The notes beneath the pieces are model-generated. The model saw nothing but the letters and a program-made list of their open reading frames with translations. It was not told where the DNA came from and ran no database searches. A program made the position numbers and the translations under genes. 64,000 nucleotides of DNA from an uncultured Propionibacteriaceae bacterium (GTDB taxonomy: Bacteria > Actinomycetota > Actinomycetes > Propionibacteriales > Propionibacteriaceae): positions 1 through 64,000 of the forward strand of contig CAMDZW010000001.1 in NCBI GenBank assembly GCA_945911015.1, in the 5' to 3' direction. Each line of letters starts with the position of its first letter. The stretch's first letter is position 1. Below, in pieces: positions 51,420 through 59,696 of this stretch.

Positions 51420-54400
51420 TCACGACACCTTCAGGAACCGGGCCGCACTGGCTCGGGTGTACAGACCCGAGATCGCGGTCAGTGTGACCGAGACGGTCTC
51501 CCCCTCCTCGAACTCGTGCGTGCTCAGCGGCACCCAACCGTCGGCGTCCTGGGTCTGATCGACATGGTGTTCGACCGTCCCGTCGGCACTGACGACCGAG
51601 TACAACGCATCAGTGGTCGTCTCGCCATTGGTCGGGTACCAGACCATGGCCTCATAGCTTCCGGTCTCACGGATGGTCACCGTCCATTCGATCCGACCAC
51701 CGTGGACCCCCTCGGGTGAATAGCGGGACTGGGCACCGTCATATCCCTTCAGGCTGCTCTTCAGCCAACTACCGAGTTCGAGGTAGCCGTCCTGATCAGG
51801 CACCACAATCTGGTCACTGGCATCGAGGACCCCGACGGTCAGTGTGGTGGTCGACAGCTCGGCACCGGGAGTGACGGTGACAGCTCCGGTCGATCCGGGT
51901 GCTGCTCCCTCCGGCACCAGTGACAGCTCAACCTCCACGAGGTCTCGCGCCGGTACGGTCCAGTCGACACTCTCCTGCGCTGCCGTCCATCCGTCCGGCA
52001 GAGAGAGTGTGGTCGTGCCGGACTGCTCGACCGGACCTCGGTTCGCGATCACCACGGTCACCGGGATCGGATCATCACTGCCCCAGCTGCGCAGGTCCGG
52101 CGCCTCGACCTCGACCAGACGCAGCGGCTGGGCGATCCACACCGTCGTCGGCGACAGGGCCTGCTCCTGCTCGGCACCGGACTCGTCGACCCAGGTCAAG
52201 GTGGCCTTCAGATCACGTGGGCCGATCGCGACCTTCGGTTCGGGTGTCATTGTCCAGCTGACGTCACGGGTCTGGTCGGCGCCGAGTTCACCGACGGCAA
52301 TGGTGGTGCTGTCGGTGACCCAACCGGCCGGTACGGCCACCTCCACCTCGGCCTTCGAGATTGCTGCCCGGGCACGGATCCGTGCGGTGACCTCGATCGG
52401 GTCGGACGGTGTCGTCGAGCCGCGAGCCAGGAGATCGCCACCGGCTTCCTGGTCCACCGGCAGGGTGCCGGAGACGGTGCCCGGCAACCACAGTGTGTGC
52501 TCGGGACGGACCTTGTCGCCGACCGTGATCTGGTAGCTGAACGGCGCTGTCAGGTCGTCGACCGGCAGTGACCACTCGTACGGGTATGGCGGCGTCACGG
52601 CCTCCTGCCAACTCCCGTCGCCCACCCGGTACCGCAGAGCAATGTCAGTGCCGTCCACGGCACTGCACTGCAGATAGGCCTCGTAGCCGGTGCGGTCCGG
52701 GCGTGGGATCAACAGTGCGTAGACCCGGTCGGCAACCGACCCGCCACCACCGTCGAAGTCGTCGAAGTGGTAGGACACCGGCGACCGATCCTGGTGTTCG
52801 GGGACCGCATGCCACGGCTGGAGCTGCCCGGCACCGGGAATACTGATCGCCACCAGCCCATGAGCGGGCACGGTGAGCTCGATCTGCCCGTCACGCACGG
52901 TGCCGGTGCTGGTCGTCTCGCCGAGATGGATCTGCACCTCATACGACTGGGTCGGGTCGATCCCGGTGAGGTCGGGGTCGAAGGTGATGGTCCCGGTCCC
53001 GTCCTCGGCCGAGGCATTGGTCAGACTGAGGTGGAAGGCGCGCTCCGAGACCGCGGTCAACCAATTGAGCTGTGGGTTCGAGACCGTCACGATGCCGCGG
53101 GGGAAGAACGGCCAGACCTCGGTGTCACCGAAGAACTCCCCCGGCTGATGGCCGTACACGTGGTACTTGAAGTAGACGAAGACCGACTCGAAGATGTACG
53201 GGAACGAGATCTTCCCTCCCGACCGGGTCTGGTGCTCGGTGATCAGGTGATCCAGGGCCAGACCCAGCTGGGCCGGCGCGTGGTGGTAGTAGATCGCGCT
53301 GGTCCCCGGCGGCCCCTCGATGGGGAACTGGGGGTGGGCCGGCCAGGAGATGAACTGACGGTGGTAGTAGCCGGGATAGTTCGTGAAACGACCCACGACC
53401 ATCGCATCGGCCATGTCCCGGATGAACTCGTCGTCGACCAGATCGGCCAGTCTGGTCAGGAAGGGAGCCCAGATCGGGTTCAGGGTGAAGCCACCGCCGG
53501 GCGAGTTCGAGGCATGCAGATAGGTGCTGAGCTGTTCAAAGGTGAGCCCGGTCGGCGACACCTCCCAGGCCTCGACGGTCTCGGTCGGTGGGGTGTCGCG
53601 CGGATAGTCAGGGACGCCGACGGCGTCCTTCCACTGGTACCACTGGTCGTCGATCGGCTCGCCGACCGGCGAGACGATCGTGCCATCGGGGACCGGCCGG
53701 AGATGGAACATCCCCATGTAGCGCTTGGCCTCCCGGTGGGAGGCCCGTAGGAACTCCTCGTCACCGGTGAGATCGAAGAGCACCAACAGTTCCAGCCACG
53801 ATTTCACCCCACTGTGGCCGAAGTTGCCGGTGCTGATGTTCGTGGTGTAAGGGATGTCGATCTGGGTACGGATGTGTCGCTTGGCGATGGCCGCGGCCTC
53901 GGCGAGCCATCCCGGATCATCGGTGAGTTGGTAGGCACTGAGTGGCTGACTGAACTCGACCCGGGAGGTGCTCGCACGCAGCGAGGTCATCGCGACATGG
54001 TCAGCACCACCGGAGCGGCCCTGCAACAGTTGGGCGACGGGTGCGGAGGTGTTGACGTCGGCAACTCCGATGCCACACAGGGACGTGTAGTAGCCGTATC
54101 CCTGCTTCGGCGAGTAGCCGATGTCGCGCCGCGACAGGATGTGCTCGGCCATGGGACGTGCGCGGCGATCCCAGAAGCTGCGCGCGTTGTCTCCGGCCGT
54201 GGCCAGCAGGTTGGCACTGAGCAGGATGCTGGCGGCCGCCGTACGGACCTGTTGCTCACCCTCGATGTTGCAGAAGCCCTTGGCCCTGCTCCACCATCCC
54301 GACACCGAGGGGATGAAGTCGACCGAGTCGTCCCCGTCGGGCTCGATCGCGAGCAGGTCGATCATGTTGTGCACGGCATCGGTCATCGACTGGCCGTAGA

Positions 54401-55406
54401 CGTTTTGTCGGTAGCGGGTGAAGCCGTACTCGTCCCGCGACAACGCCACCTGCGCCTCGTACAACTCCACCGGCTTCAGGACGAGCCCGAAGGCGTACCC
54501 GATCGTGCTTCCCTGGGTGAGGACCGAGCGTTTGCCGCCGGGCGGGGCGTAGACCGCGGTCTGCACCTTGTCTCGGGAGTTGCGCAGGCTCATGCCGAAG
54601 GGTTGGTCGTCCCAGTAGCCCATCCGCGGATGCTCGTAGGCCAGGACATCGGCCGGGATGTGGACGCCGGTGGTCATGGTGGTGCCGTCGACGCTGGTCT
54701 GGATCAGTGCCATCGGGGCGAAGAGCTCCCACGACAGCAGCGCCACCTGGCTGTCGATCACGCGGGCATGCTGGCGGGCACCGCACAGCACCTCCTCGGC
54801 GTCGTCCTCCGACATCACATTGCCGGCCCAGTAGCCGACGACCACGTTCTCGTCACGGTGAGCGGTGAGGCTCCACTGGATCTCCGGATTGTCCCCGGAC
54901 ACGTCCCAGCGGATCGTCATCGACGCCAACCCGGGAGCCTCGGCAGTGAGCTCGGCGACGGTGCGGCTGGGGAAGCTGATCTCGTACGGGGCAAGCCAGT
55001 GATGGTCCGCGCCGCCGTAGAACCCGGCTCCCAGCGTGGTCTGTTCGCCGGTGTGCAGCACCCATTGTTCGTCGAAGCGTTCGTCCTCCCCGCTGACCGA
55101 CAACCATCGGACGCCGACCTTGACCTGGATGTCACGGGTGATCACCGTCCGCGACGTCCCATCGGCATCGGTCCACCGGCCGCGATGGAAACGGATCCGA
55201 TGGTGCGGGCCCTGAATCATCCCGGCGGTGGCCCAGGTCAGGCCCGGCTTGTCGAGCTCGGCCAGTGGCGCATCGAAGGTGGGGGTGGTCGCAGGTGCGG
55301 CGTGGGCGCGGGTGGGACCGGCGAAGGCGCCGCTGACTGCGGGCAGGACGCCTGCCGAGATCAGCAGACCAATGGCCGCACGACGCGAAAGGGCGGGGTC
55401 AGACAT
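51420..55406 (-). CDS. Large Tat-secreted protein with golvesin-like C-terminal domain, catalysis unknown
   Basis: This 1328-residue protein starts at 55406 behind GGAGT with a Tat signal (LSRRAAIGLLISAG). Residues about 45-330 look like a beta-sandwich. A helical region, likely an (alpha/alpha)6 toroid, spans about 340-780 (WWSRAKGFCNIEGEQQVRTAAASILL, SGVKSWLELLVLFDLTGDEEFLRA). Ig-like and NEW3-like repeats follow (VEVAVPAGWVTDSTTIAVG, TTLSLPDGWTAAQESVDWTV). Residues about 1195-1328 resemble the golvesin/Xly carbohydrate-binding domain (GYLELGSWLKSSLKGYDGAQ, ALYSVVSADGTVEHHVDQTQ). A polysaccharide lyase or hydrolase is likely, but no catalytic family was recognised. It is divergent from a PhyH-type dioxygenase. 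Confidence 0.7.
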   Translation of the reverse strand: MSDPALSRRAAIGLLISAGVLPAVSGAFAGPTRAHAAPATTPTFDAPLAELDKPGLTWATAGMIQGPHHRIRFHRGRWTDADGTSRTVITRDIQVKVGVRWLSVSGEDERFDEQWVLHTGEQTTLGAGFYGGADHHWLAPYEISFPSRTVAELTAEAPGLASMTIRWDVSGDNPEIQWSLTAHRDENVVVGYWAGNVMSEDDAEEVLCGARQHARVIDSQVALLSWELFAPMALIQTSVDGTTMTTGVHIPADVLAYEHPRMGYWDDQPFGMSLRNSRDKVQTAVYAPPGGKRSVLTQGSTIGYAFGLVLKPVELYEAQVALSRDEYGFTRYRQNVYGQSMTDAVHNMIDLLAIEPDGDDSVDFIPSVSGWWSRAKGFCNIEGEQQVRTAAASILLSANLLATAGDNARSFWDRRARPMAEHILSRRDIGYSPKQGYGYYTSLCGIGVADVNTSAPVAQLLQGRSGGADHVAMTSLRASTSRVEFSQPLSAYQLTDDPGWLAEAAAIAKRHIRTQIDIPYTTNISTGNFGHSGVKSWLELLVLFDLTGDEEFLRASHREAKRYMGMFHLRPVPDGTIVSPVGEPIDDQWYQWKDAVGVPDYPRDTPPTETVEAWEVSPTGLTFEQLSTYLHASNSPGGGFTLNPIWAPFLTRLADLVDDEFIRDMADAMVVGRFTNYPGYYHRQFISWPAHPQFPIEGPPGTSAIYYHHAPAQLGLALDHLITEHQTRSGGKISFPYIFESVFVYFKYHVYGHQPGEFFGDTEVWPFFPRGIVTVSNPQLNWLTAVSERAFHLSLTNASAEDGTGTITFDPDLTGIDPTQSYEVQIHLGETTSTGTVRDGQIELTVPAHGLVAISIPGAGQLQPWHAVPEHQDRSPVSYHFDDFDGGGGSVADRVYALLIPRPDRTGYEAYLQCSAVDGTDIALRYRVGDGSWQEAVTPPYPYEWSLPVDDLTAPFSYQITVGDKVRPEHTLWLPGTVSGTLPVDQEAGGDLLARGSTTPSDPIEVTARIRARAAISKAEVEVAVPAGWVTDSTTIAVGELGADQTRDVSWTMTPEPKVAIGPRDLKATLTWVDESGAEQEQALSPTTVWIAQPLRLVEVEAPDLRSWGSDDPIPVTVVIANRGPVEQSGTTTLSLPDGWTAAQESVDWTVPARDLVEVELSLVPEGAAPGSTGAVTVTPGAELSTTTLTVGVLDASDQIVVPDQDGYLELGSWLKSSLKGYDGAQSRYSPEGVHGGRIEWTVTIRETGSYEAMVWYPTNGETTTDALYSVVSADGTVEHHVDQTQDADGWVPLSTHEFEEGETVSVTLTAISGLYTRASAARFLKVS

Positions 55407-55587
55407 GTCGACTCCTGTGTCGGGTGTGGGGGGAATGCCCGATCAACACTAGATCTTGCATCCAGATGGCGCAAGGCCCCTGCGTCATATGCATGTTATG
55501 CCTATAGGTGCCGACATTCGTGCACTGAAGTCCGGCGTAGGTGCATGGCCAGGTCCGGCCCCGGAGGCAACACTGAGGAACATGACC

Positions 55588-56457
55588 ATGGAGATGAAGG
55601 TCGACGAGCTCGGCGGTGACTACGACCCCGATCTGTACCGTGCCGACACCCTCGCGACCACGGCCCCACTCCCTGCGACGGCCCAGTGGCCGCAGTGGGA
55701 AGCCACCTACCGCGAGCGCGGCTACCACGCCGTACGGGGACTGTTCGATCGCGAAATGGTCGGTGAGGCCATGGCCGGCATCGACACCCTGATCTCGGGA
55801 GCCGTTCCACAGTTTCGTGGGATCCAGTGGGAACGGGCAGCCAAACGGCTGGCCGAGAGCTCGGATCTGGCCACCCGCCGGGATCTGGTCCGCAAGCTCA
55901 TGTACTACATCGACCATGACCAGCGGCTCCACCGGATGGCCCATGCCCCGCAGGTGATCCAGGTCATGGAGCGGCTACTCGGCGGGCCGGTGAGTGTCTT
56001 CGCCGACCAGGCCCTGCTGAAACCACCCGGGATCGGTCGCGAGAAGCCGTGGCATCAGGATCTGGCCTACTTCGACCTCCGCCCGGGAGCCCCGGTCGTC
56101 GGTCTGTGGATCGCCCTCGATGCGACCGATGTCGCCAACGGCTGCATGCATCTGGTCGCCAACTCCCACCGTCAGGGTGGCGTGGTCCACTTCAACCGGC
56201 GCGACTTCCAGATCTGCGACACCGAGCTCGCCGAGGCCCGGGTCACGGCTGTCCCGCTGCAGTCCGGCGATGCGTTGGTCTTCGACGGTCTGCTGTGGCA
56301 CGGCACCCCGCGCAATGACTCCGACCGCCGCCGCTGGGCACTGCAGTTCCACTATGCGCGGACCAGCGACATGTGGCAGACCAAGGAACAACGCCACGAC
56401 TACAAGGAGCGGCGACTCGCGATCTTCGGCGCGGACGGCAAGGACGTCACTTGCTGA
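55588..56457 (+). CDS. Phytanoyl-CoA dioxygenase (PhyH) family protein
   Basis: This Fe(II)/2-oxoglutarate-type oxygenase has about 289 residues. The iron ligands are His and Asp in EKPWHQDLAYFDLR and the distal His in FDGLLWHGTPRN. An Arg for 2-oxoglutarate follows in RRRWALQFHYAR. The segment LWIALDATDVANGCMHLVANSHRQG is a family hallmark. The ATG at 55588 with GAGGA eight nucleotides upstream is chosen over 55582. Such enzymes hydroxylate small acids, lipids or sugar derivatives, and the substrate here is unknown. It opens a plus-strand row with trpF, araC and a Gfo/Idh/MocA gene. Confidence 0.87.
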   Translation: MEMKVDELGGDYDPDLYRADTLATTAPLPATAQWPQWEATYRERGYHAVRGLFDREMVGEAMAGIDTLISGAVPQFRGIQWERAAKRLAESSDLATRRDLVRKLMYYIDHDQRLHRMAHAPQVIQVMERLLGGPVSVFADQALLKPPGIGREKPWHQDLAYFDLRPGAPVVGLWIALDATDVANGCMHLVANSHRQGGVVHFNRRDFQICDTELAEARVTAVPLQSGDALVFDGLLWHGTPRNDSDRRRWALQFHYARTSDMWQTKEQRHDYKERRLAIFGADGKDVTC

Positions 56458-56476
56458 GTCGGGCGATACTGACCCC

Positions 56477-57082
56477 ATGGCCACTGTCCAGCACCTGTCA
56501 TCGACCCAGCCCGGAGGGGCCCGACCCGGCGACCTCTTCGTCAAGGTGTGTGGCCTGACCCGGACCGAGCAGGTCGACTGGGCGATCGAGCTGGGCTACG
56601 ACGCCGTCGGTTTCGTCCTCGCCCCGAACAGCAAGAGACATTGCCCTGCACAGCAGGTCCGCGAACTGGCCCGCCATGCGAAAGAAGGAGCCAAGGGCAG
56701 GATCGTCACCTTTGCCGTTGCCGTGCACTGGGCCGACGTCGCTCCGGTTGCCGACGAGGTCGACATCGTGCAGGTCTACGAACACGTCGGCCGGGACGAT
56801 CTTGCCCTGGCCGGCAGTACGCCCCCTGAGCATCCTGAGACGCTGCAGTACTTCGTCTACGACGCCAGTGTCGGATCCGGCGAGTTCGCCGAGATTCCTT
56901 CCTGGGTGAGACAAACTGGCGTACGTACCCTGCTCGCCGGCGGCCTTGATCCCGACAACGTTGCCGAGGTCGTGGAGCGCCACCACCCGTACGGGGTGGA
57001 TGTCTCGAGCGGTGTCGAGTCCAGCCCCGGGGTGAAGGACCGAGACCTGATGGCGGCCTTCCTGTCCGCGGCTCGCGGCTGA
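56477..57082 (+). CDS. trpF: Phosphoribosylanthranilate isomerase-like protein (TrpF)
   Basis: This (beta/alpha)8 protein of 201 residues should isomerise phosphoribosylanthranilate. It retains the catalytic Cys in FVKVCGLTRTEQ and the C-terminal AGGLDPDNVAEVVE and GVDVSSGVESSPGVKDRDL. The central motifs are altered. DIVQVYEHVG replaces the usual VQLHG, and YDASVGSGEFAEIPSW replaces the D-x-GGTG-FDW region. It is isolated from any trp genes and lies 19 nt after the PhyH gene in a sugar-related row. It may be the organism's only TrpF or a diverged paralogue with another substrate. Confidence 0.82.
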   Translation: MATVQHLSSTQPGGARPGDLFVKVCGLTRTEQVDWAIELGYDAVGFVLAPNSKRHCPAQQVRELARHAKEGAKGRIVTFAVAVHWADVAPVADEVDIVQVYEHVGRDDLALAGSTPPEHPETLQYFVYDASVGSGEFAEIPSWVRQTGVRTLLAGGLDPDNVAEVVERHHPYGVDVSSGVESSPGVKDRDLMAAFLSAARG

Positions 57083-57098
57083 GTCGCGCGACTGCGTC

Positions 57099-57947
57099 AT
57101 GTTCCGCACCCGGGCAAGTACAGGGGCTGGGACAGGAACACTGTTGCGGGCAGGCCGGTTCGAGGTGCAGTCCGACTGGCGGCTCCCGCTGCGGATCACC
57201 GAATTCCATGCCCTGTTCGTCGGCCTGTCCGGCGAGTTCCGGTTCGTGGTCGGGAACCGGGTCGACGTGCTCGGCCCGGCGGGGATTCTGTGGCTTCCGC
57301 GTCACCTCGCCCATCACGCCACACTGGGGTCGGCCGAGGCCACCTGCCATGTCCTGCACTTCGAGCTGCATCCGCGCGACCAGCCCCCACCGAGCGTGGT
57401 CCGTGTCTGGCGCAGCATCGACCGTGATCGGGTCGACCAGCTCTGTCTCGAGGCTGCCCGCGGCCTCGGCAACGCCACGGCGGCCGGTAGCCATAGCGCC
57501 GATGCCCGGCTCAACGATCTGCTGGCGCTGTTGGCCGCGACCGAGTCGACCACGACGCCCCCGACACCAGCGGCCGGTGTCAGCACCGCCTCAGTGGAGG
57601 CGGTCGCCAGTGTCCTCAACCACATCGCCCACCACGTCGCCTCCCCGCTGCGCATCACCGATCTGGCGGACATGGCAGGTCTGCACCGCAGCCATTTCAC
57701 TGCCGTGTTCACCCGGCTCACCGGCCTGCCTCCGAGCCGCTACGTCGTGGTGGCCCGGCTCGCCCATGCCCGGGAACTTTTGGAGACCACGGCGCTCTCG
57801 CTGGACCAGATCGCGGTCCGTTGCGGTTTTGACTCCGCCTCCCATCTGACCCGCCGCTTCACCGAGTACGAGGGCCTGCCGCCCGGCAGATACCGCACCC
57901 AGCACGCCACCACCCAGCAGGAACTAGGGTTGGGCCAACAGAATTGA
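57099..57947 (+). CDS. AraC-family transcriptional regulator
   Basis: This 282-residue activator has an N-terminal cupin-like sensor (ITEFHALFVGLSGEFRFVVGN, PAGILWLPRHLAHHATLG) and a C-terminal pair of helix-turn-helix motifs. These are LRITDLADMAGLHRSHFTAVFTRLTGLPPSRYVV and LSLDQIAVRCGFDSASHLTRRFTEYEGLPPGRYR. It lies 16 nt after trpF and 10 nt before the Gfo/Idh/MocA gene. It probably controls this island, including the divergent secreted protein at 51420-55406, with a sugar or sugar acid as ligand. Confidence 0.92.
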   Translation: MFRTRASTGAGTGTLLRAGRFEVQSDWRLPLRITEFHALFVGLSGEFRFVVGNRVDVLGPAGILWLPRHLAHHATLGSAEATCHVLHFELHPRDQPPPSVVRVWRSIDRDRVDQLCLEAARGLGNATAAGSHSADARLNDLLALLAATESTTTPPTPAAGVSTASVEAVASVLNHIAHHVASPLRITDLADMAGLHRSHFTAVFTRLTGLPPSRYVVVARLAHARELLETTALSLDQIAVRCGFDSASHLTRRFTEYEGLPPGRYRTQHATTQQELGLGQQN

Positions 57948-57957
57948 AGGAGAAACC

Positions 57958-59121
57958 ATGGCAGATCCGGTACGTCTCGGCATCATCGGGCTCGGCAACC
58001 AGGGCGGAAGCTACCTCCGCCACATCAACGAAGGGCGGGTCCCGACGCTGACCGTCGCTGCGATCTGCGACATCGATCCGGAGAAGAAGGCCAAGGCCGA
58101 CGAGCTGGGGATCCCCTTCTTCACCGACTATCGCGAGATGATCGCCTCCGGCGCGGTCGAGGCCGTGGTCACCACCATCCCGCACTACCTCCACCCCGAG
58201 GTCGGCATCCATGCGCTCGAGAACGGGATGCACACACTGGTGGAGAAGCCAGTCGCCGTCTACACCAAACAGGCCCGCGAGCTGATCGACGTGGCCGCCA
58301 CGAAGACGGACCTGCAGTTCGGCGTCTTCTTCAACCAGCGGACCAACCCGCTCTACCGTGATCTGAAGGCACTGCTCGACTCCGGGGAACTCGGCGCGCT
58401 GCGCCACACCAGCTGGATCATCACCACCTGGTGGCGGCCCCAGCCCTACTACATGCAGTCGGCCTGGCGTGCGACCTGGGGTGGCGAGGGCGGCGGTGTA
58501 CTGATCAACCAAGCACCCCACCAGCTCGACCTGTGGCAGTGGCTGTGCGGTGTGCCGCAGTCGGTCTTCGCCAAGTGTGGAGAGGGGTTCCGCCGCGACA
58601 TCGTGGTGGAGGACGAGGTCAATGCACTGGTCGACTTCGGCGACGGTGCGACCGGATCGATCATCACCTGCACGCATGACATCTTCGGCACCGACCGCCT
58701 CGAGATCCTGTGCGACCGCGGCAAGATCGTGGTCGAGGGGTCGAAGAAAGTCACCATTTCCCGGTTGGACAACGATGAGCAGGCGATTTCCGGCGGCATG
58801 GATCCCGAGACTTCGAAGGCGCTGTTTGCCGGTGAGCTCGACCGTTCGTCGCTGATCACCACCGATGTCCAGGACTACGAGTCGGTCTGGGGTCAGCAAC
58901 ATGTCGAGGTGCTGCGCAACTTCGGTGCCGCAGTCCGCGGTGAGGAACCCCTGCTCGCGCCCGGATCCGACGGCATCCACGGAGTGCGGCTGGCGAACGC
59001 GATCCAGCTCTCCAGTTGGATCAACCAGGAAGTCTCGATCACCGACTTCGACGAGCCGACCTATCTGGCCGAGCTCAACAAGCGGATCGCTGCCGAAGGG
59101 CTGTACGAGCAACGTTCCTGA
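57958..59121 (+). CDS. Gfo/Idh/MocA-family oxidoreductase
   Basis: This 387-residue NAD(P)-dependent enzyme starts at ATG 57958 behind GAAGGAG. Domains are the Rossmann fold (VRLGIIGLGNQGGSYLRH), the catalytic VEKPVAV loop and a C-terminal beta domain. GGGVLINQAPHQLDLWQWL contains the H-x-x-D pair expected for catalysis, with Gln-Ala-Pro before it. The longer C-terminal half and the WWRPQPYYMQSAWRATWGGEGGG segment are common among cytoplasmic sugar dehydrogenases. It is not closely similar to the family member at 13314-14408, which lacks H-x-x-D. Substrate is unknown. Confidence 0.9.
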   Translation: MADPVRLGIIGLGNQGGSYLRHINEGRVPTLTVAAICDIDPEKKAKADELGIPFFTDYREMIASGAVEAVVTTIPHYLHPEVGIHALENGMHTLVEKPVAVYTKQARELIDVAATKTDLQFGVFFNQRTNPLYRDLKALLDSGELGALRHTSWIITTWWRPQPYYMQSAWRATWGGEGGGVLINQAPHQLDLWQWLCGVPQSVFAKCGEGFRRDIVVEDEVNALVDFGDGATGSIITCTHDIFGTDRLEILCDRGKIVVEGSKKVTISRLDNDEQAISGGMDPETSKALFAGELDRSSLITTDVQDYESVWGQQHVEVLRNFGAAVRGEEPLLAPGSDGIHGVRLANAIQLSSWINQEVSITDFDEPTYLAELNKRIAAEGLYEQRS

Positions 59122-59131
59122 CCCGCCCGGG

Positions 59132-59179
59132 AGTCTGACCGGTGCAGCAGTCTGACCGGTGCGGGAGTCTGACCGGTGC
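59132..59179 (+). repeat. Three copies of a 17-bp tandem repeat
   Basis: AGTCTGACCGGTGC recurs at 59132, 59149 and 59166, with 3-nt variable spacers giving a 17-bp period. The array lies in the gap between the oxidoreductase and the SRPBCC gene, directly upstream of the likely promoter at 59186-59191. It could be a multi-site operator or a slippage product. Confidence 0.75.
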
Positions 59180-59185
59180 GGGCGG

Positions 59186-59191
59186 TAACGT
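59186..59191 (+). promoter_or_regulatory. Candidate -10 box of the SRPBCC gene
   Basis: TAACGT ends 7 nt before the GTG at 59199. The linker GCCGCTC is nearly the same as GTCGCTC in front of the trpS leader peptide. Confidence 0.45.
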
Positions 59192-59198
59192 GCCGCTC

Positions 59199-59696
59199 GT
59201 GCCCACGACTCCTGAGCCAGAGCCCGCAGCGCCCCGTACGGTGACCGGACCGTTGGTCGAACATTCGGTCACCCTCCCCGTCCCACCGACCACGGTGTGG
59301 GCGCTACTCACTTCCGGTGAGGGACTCGCCACCTGGTACGCGATCGGCGGTGGCGCCTCGGTGTCTGCCGAGGTCGGCGGCCAAATCTCCTTGTGGTGGC
59401 AACAGGATCAGGTGTTCACCGGACCCATCGAGGTGTGCCGGCCACCGGCACGGTTCGACTATCGGATCCCGCAGGAACCGGGTGGATCGGTGGCGGCTGA
59501 GGACACCACCTTGGTGCAGTTCAAGGTCGACCCGGTCGAGGACGACCCGGGCCGAGCCACTGTCACGGTGCGCGAGTCCGGGTTCACCCAGCTCGAGCAG
59601 CCTCGGGAGGCGTTCACGGCCTCGTCGGTGGCCTGGATCGGCGCCTTCGGTCTGCTCCAACAGGTCGCGGACCGGCTGGCTACGATGACCGAGTGA
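59199..59696 (+). CDS. SRPBCC-domain protein
   Basis: This protein of 165 residues has a START/Bet v 1-like fold. The opening VEHSVTLPVPPTTVWALLTSGEGLATWYAIG is typical of AHSA1/SRPBCC members, and later segments (FDYRIPQEP, TLVQFKVDPVEDDPGRATVTVRESGF) form the expected strands. Members bind lipids, hydrophobic ligands or act on chaperones, and none is assigned here. GTG at 59199 is favoured by the promoter spacing. A GTG at 59190 is also in frame. Its stop overlaps the serB start. Confidence 0.78.
   Translation: MPTTPEPEPAAPRTVTGPLVEHSVTLPVPPTTVWALLTSGEGLATWYAIGGGASVSAEVGGQISLWWQQDQVFTGPIEVCRPPARFDYRIPQEPGGSVAAEDTTLVQFKVDPVEDDPGRATVTVRESGFTQLEQPREAFTASSVAWIGAFGLLQQVADRLATMTE
59681..59686 (+). 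promoter_or_regulatory. Candidate -10 box of serB
   Basis: TACGAT lies inside the last codons of the SRPBCC gene and ends 6 nt before the serB GTG, so serB may also have its own leaderless transcript. Confidence 0.4.

Noticed and set aside
59132-59179. CRISPR-like array
   Set aside because: The repeat is only 14 bp with 3-nt spacers, and no cas genes are near. It is a plain tandem repeat.
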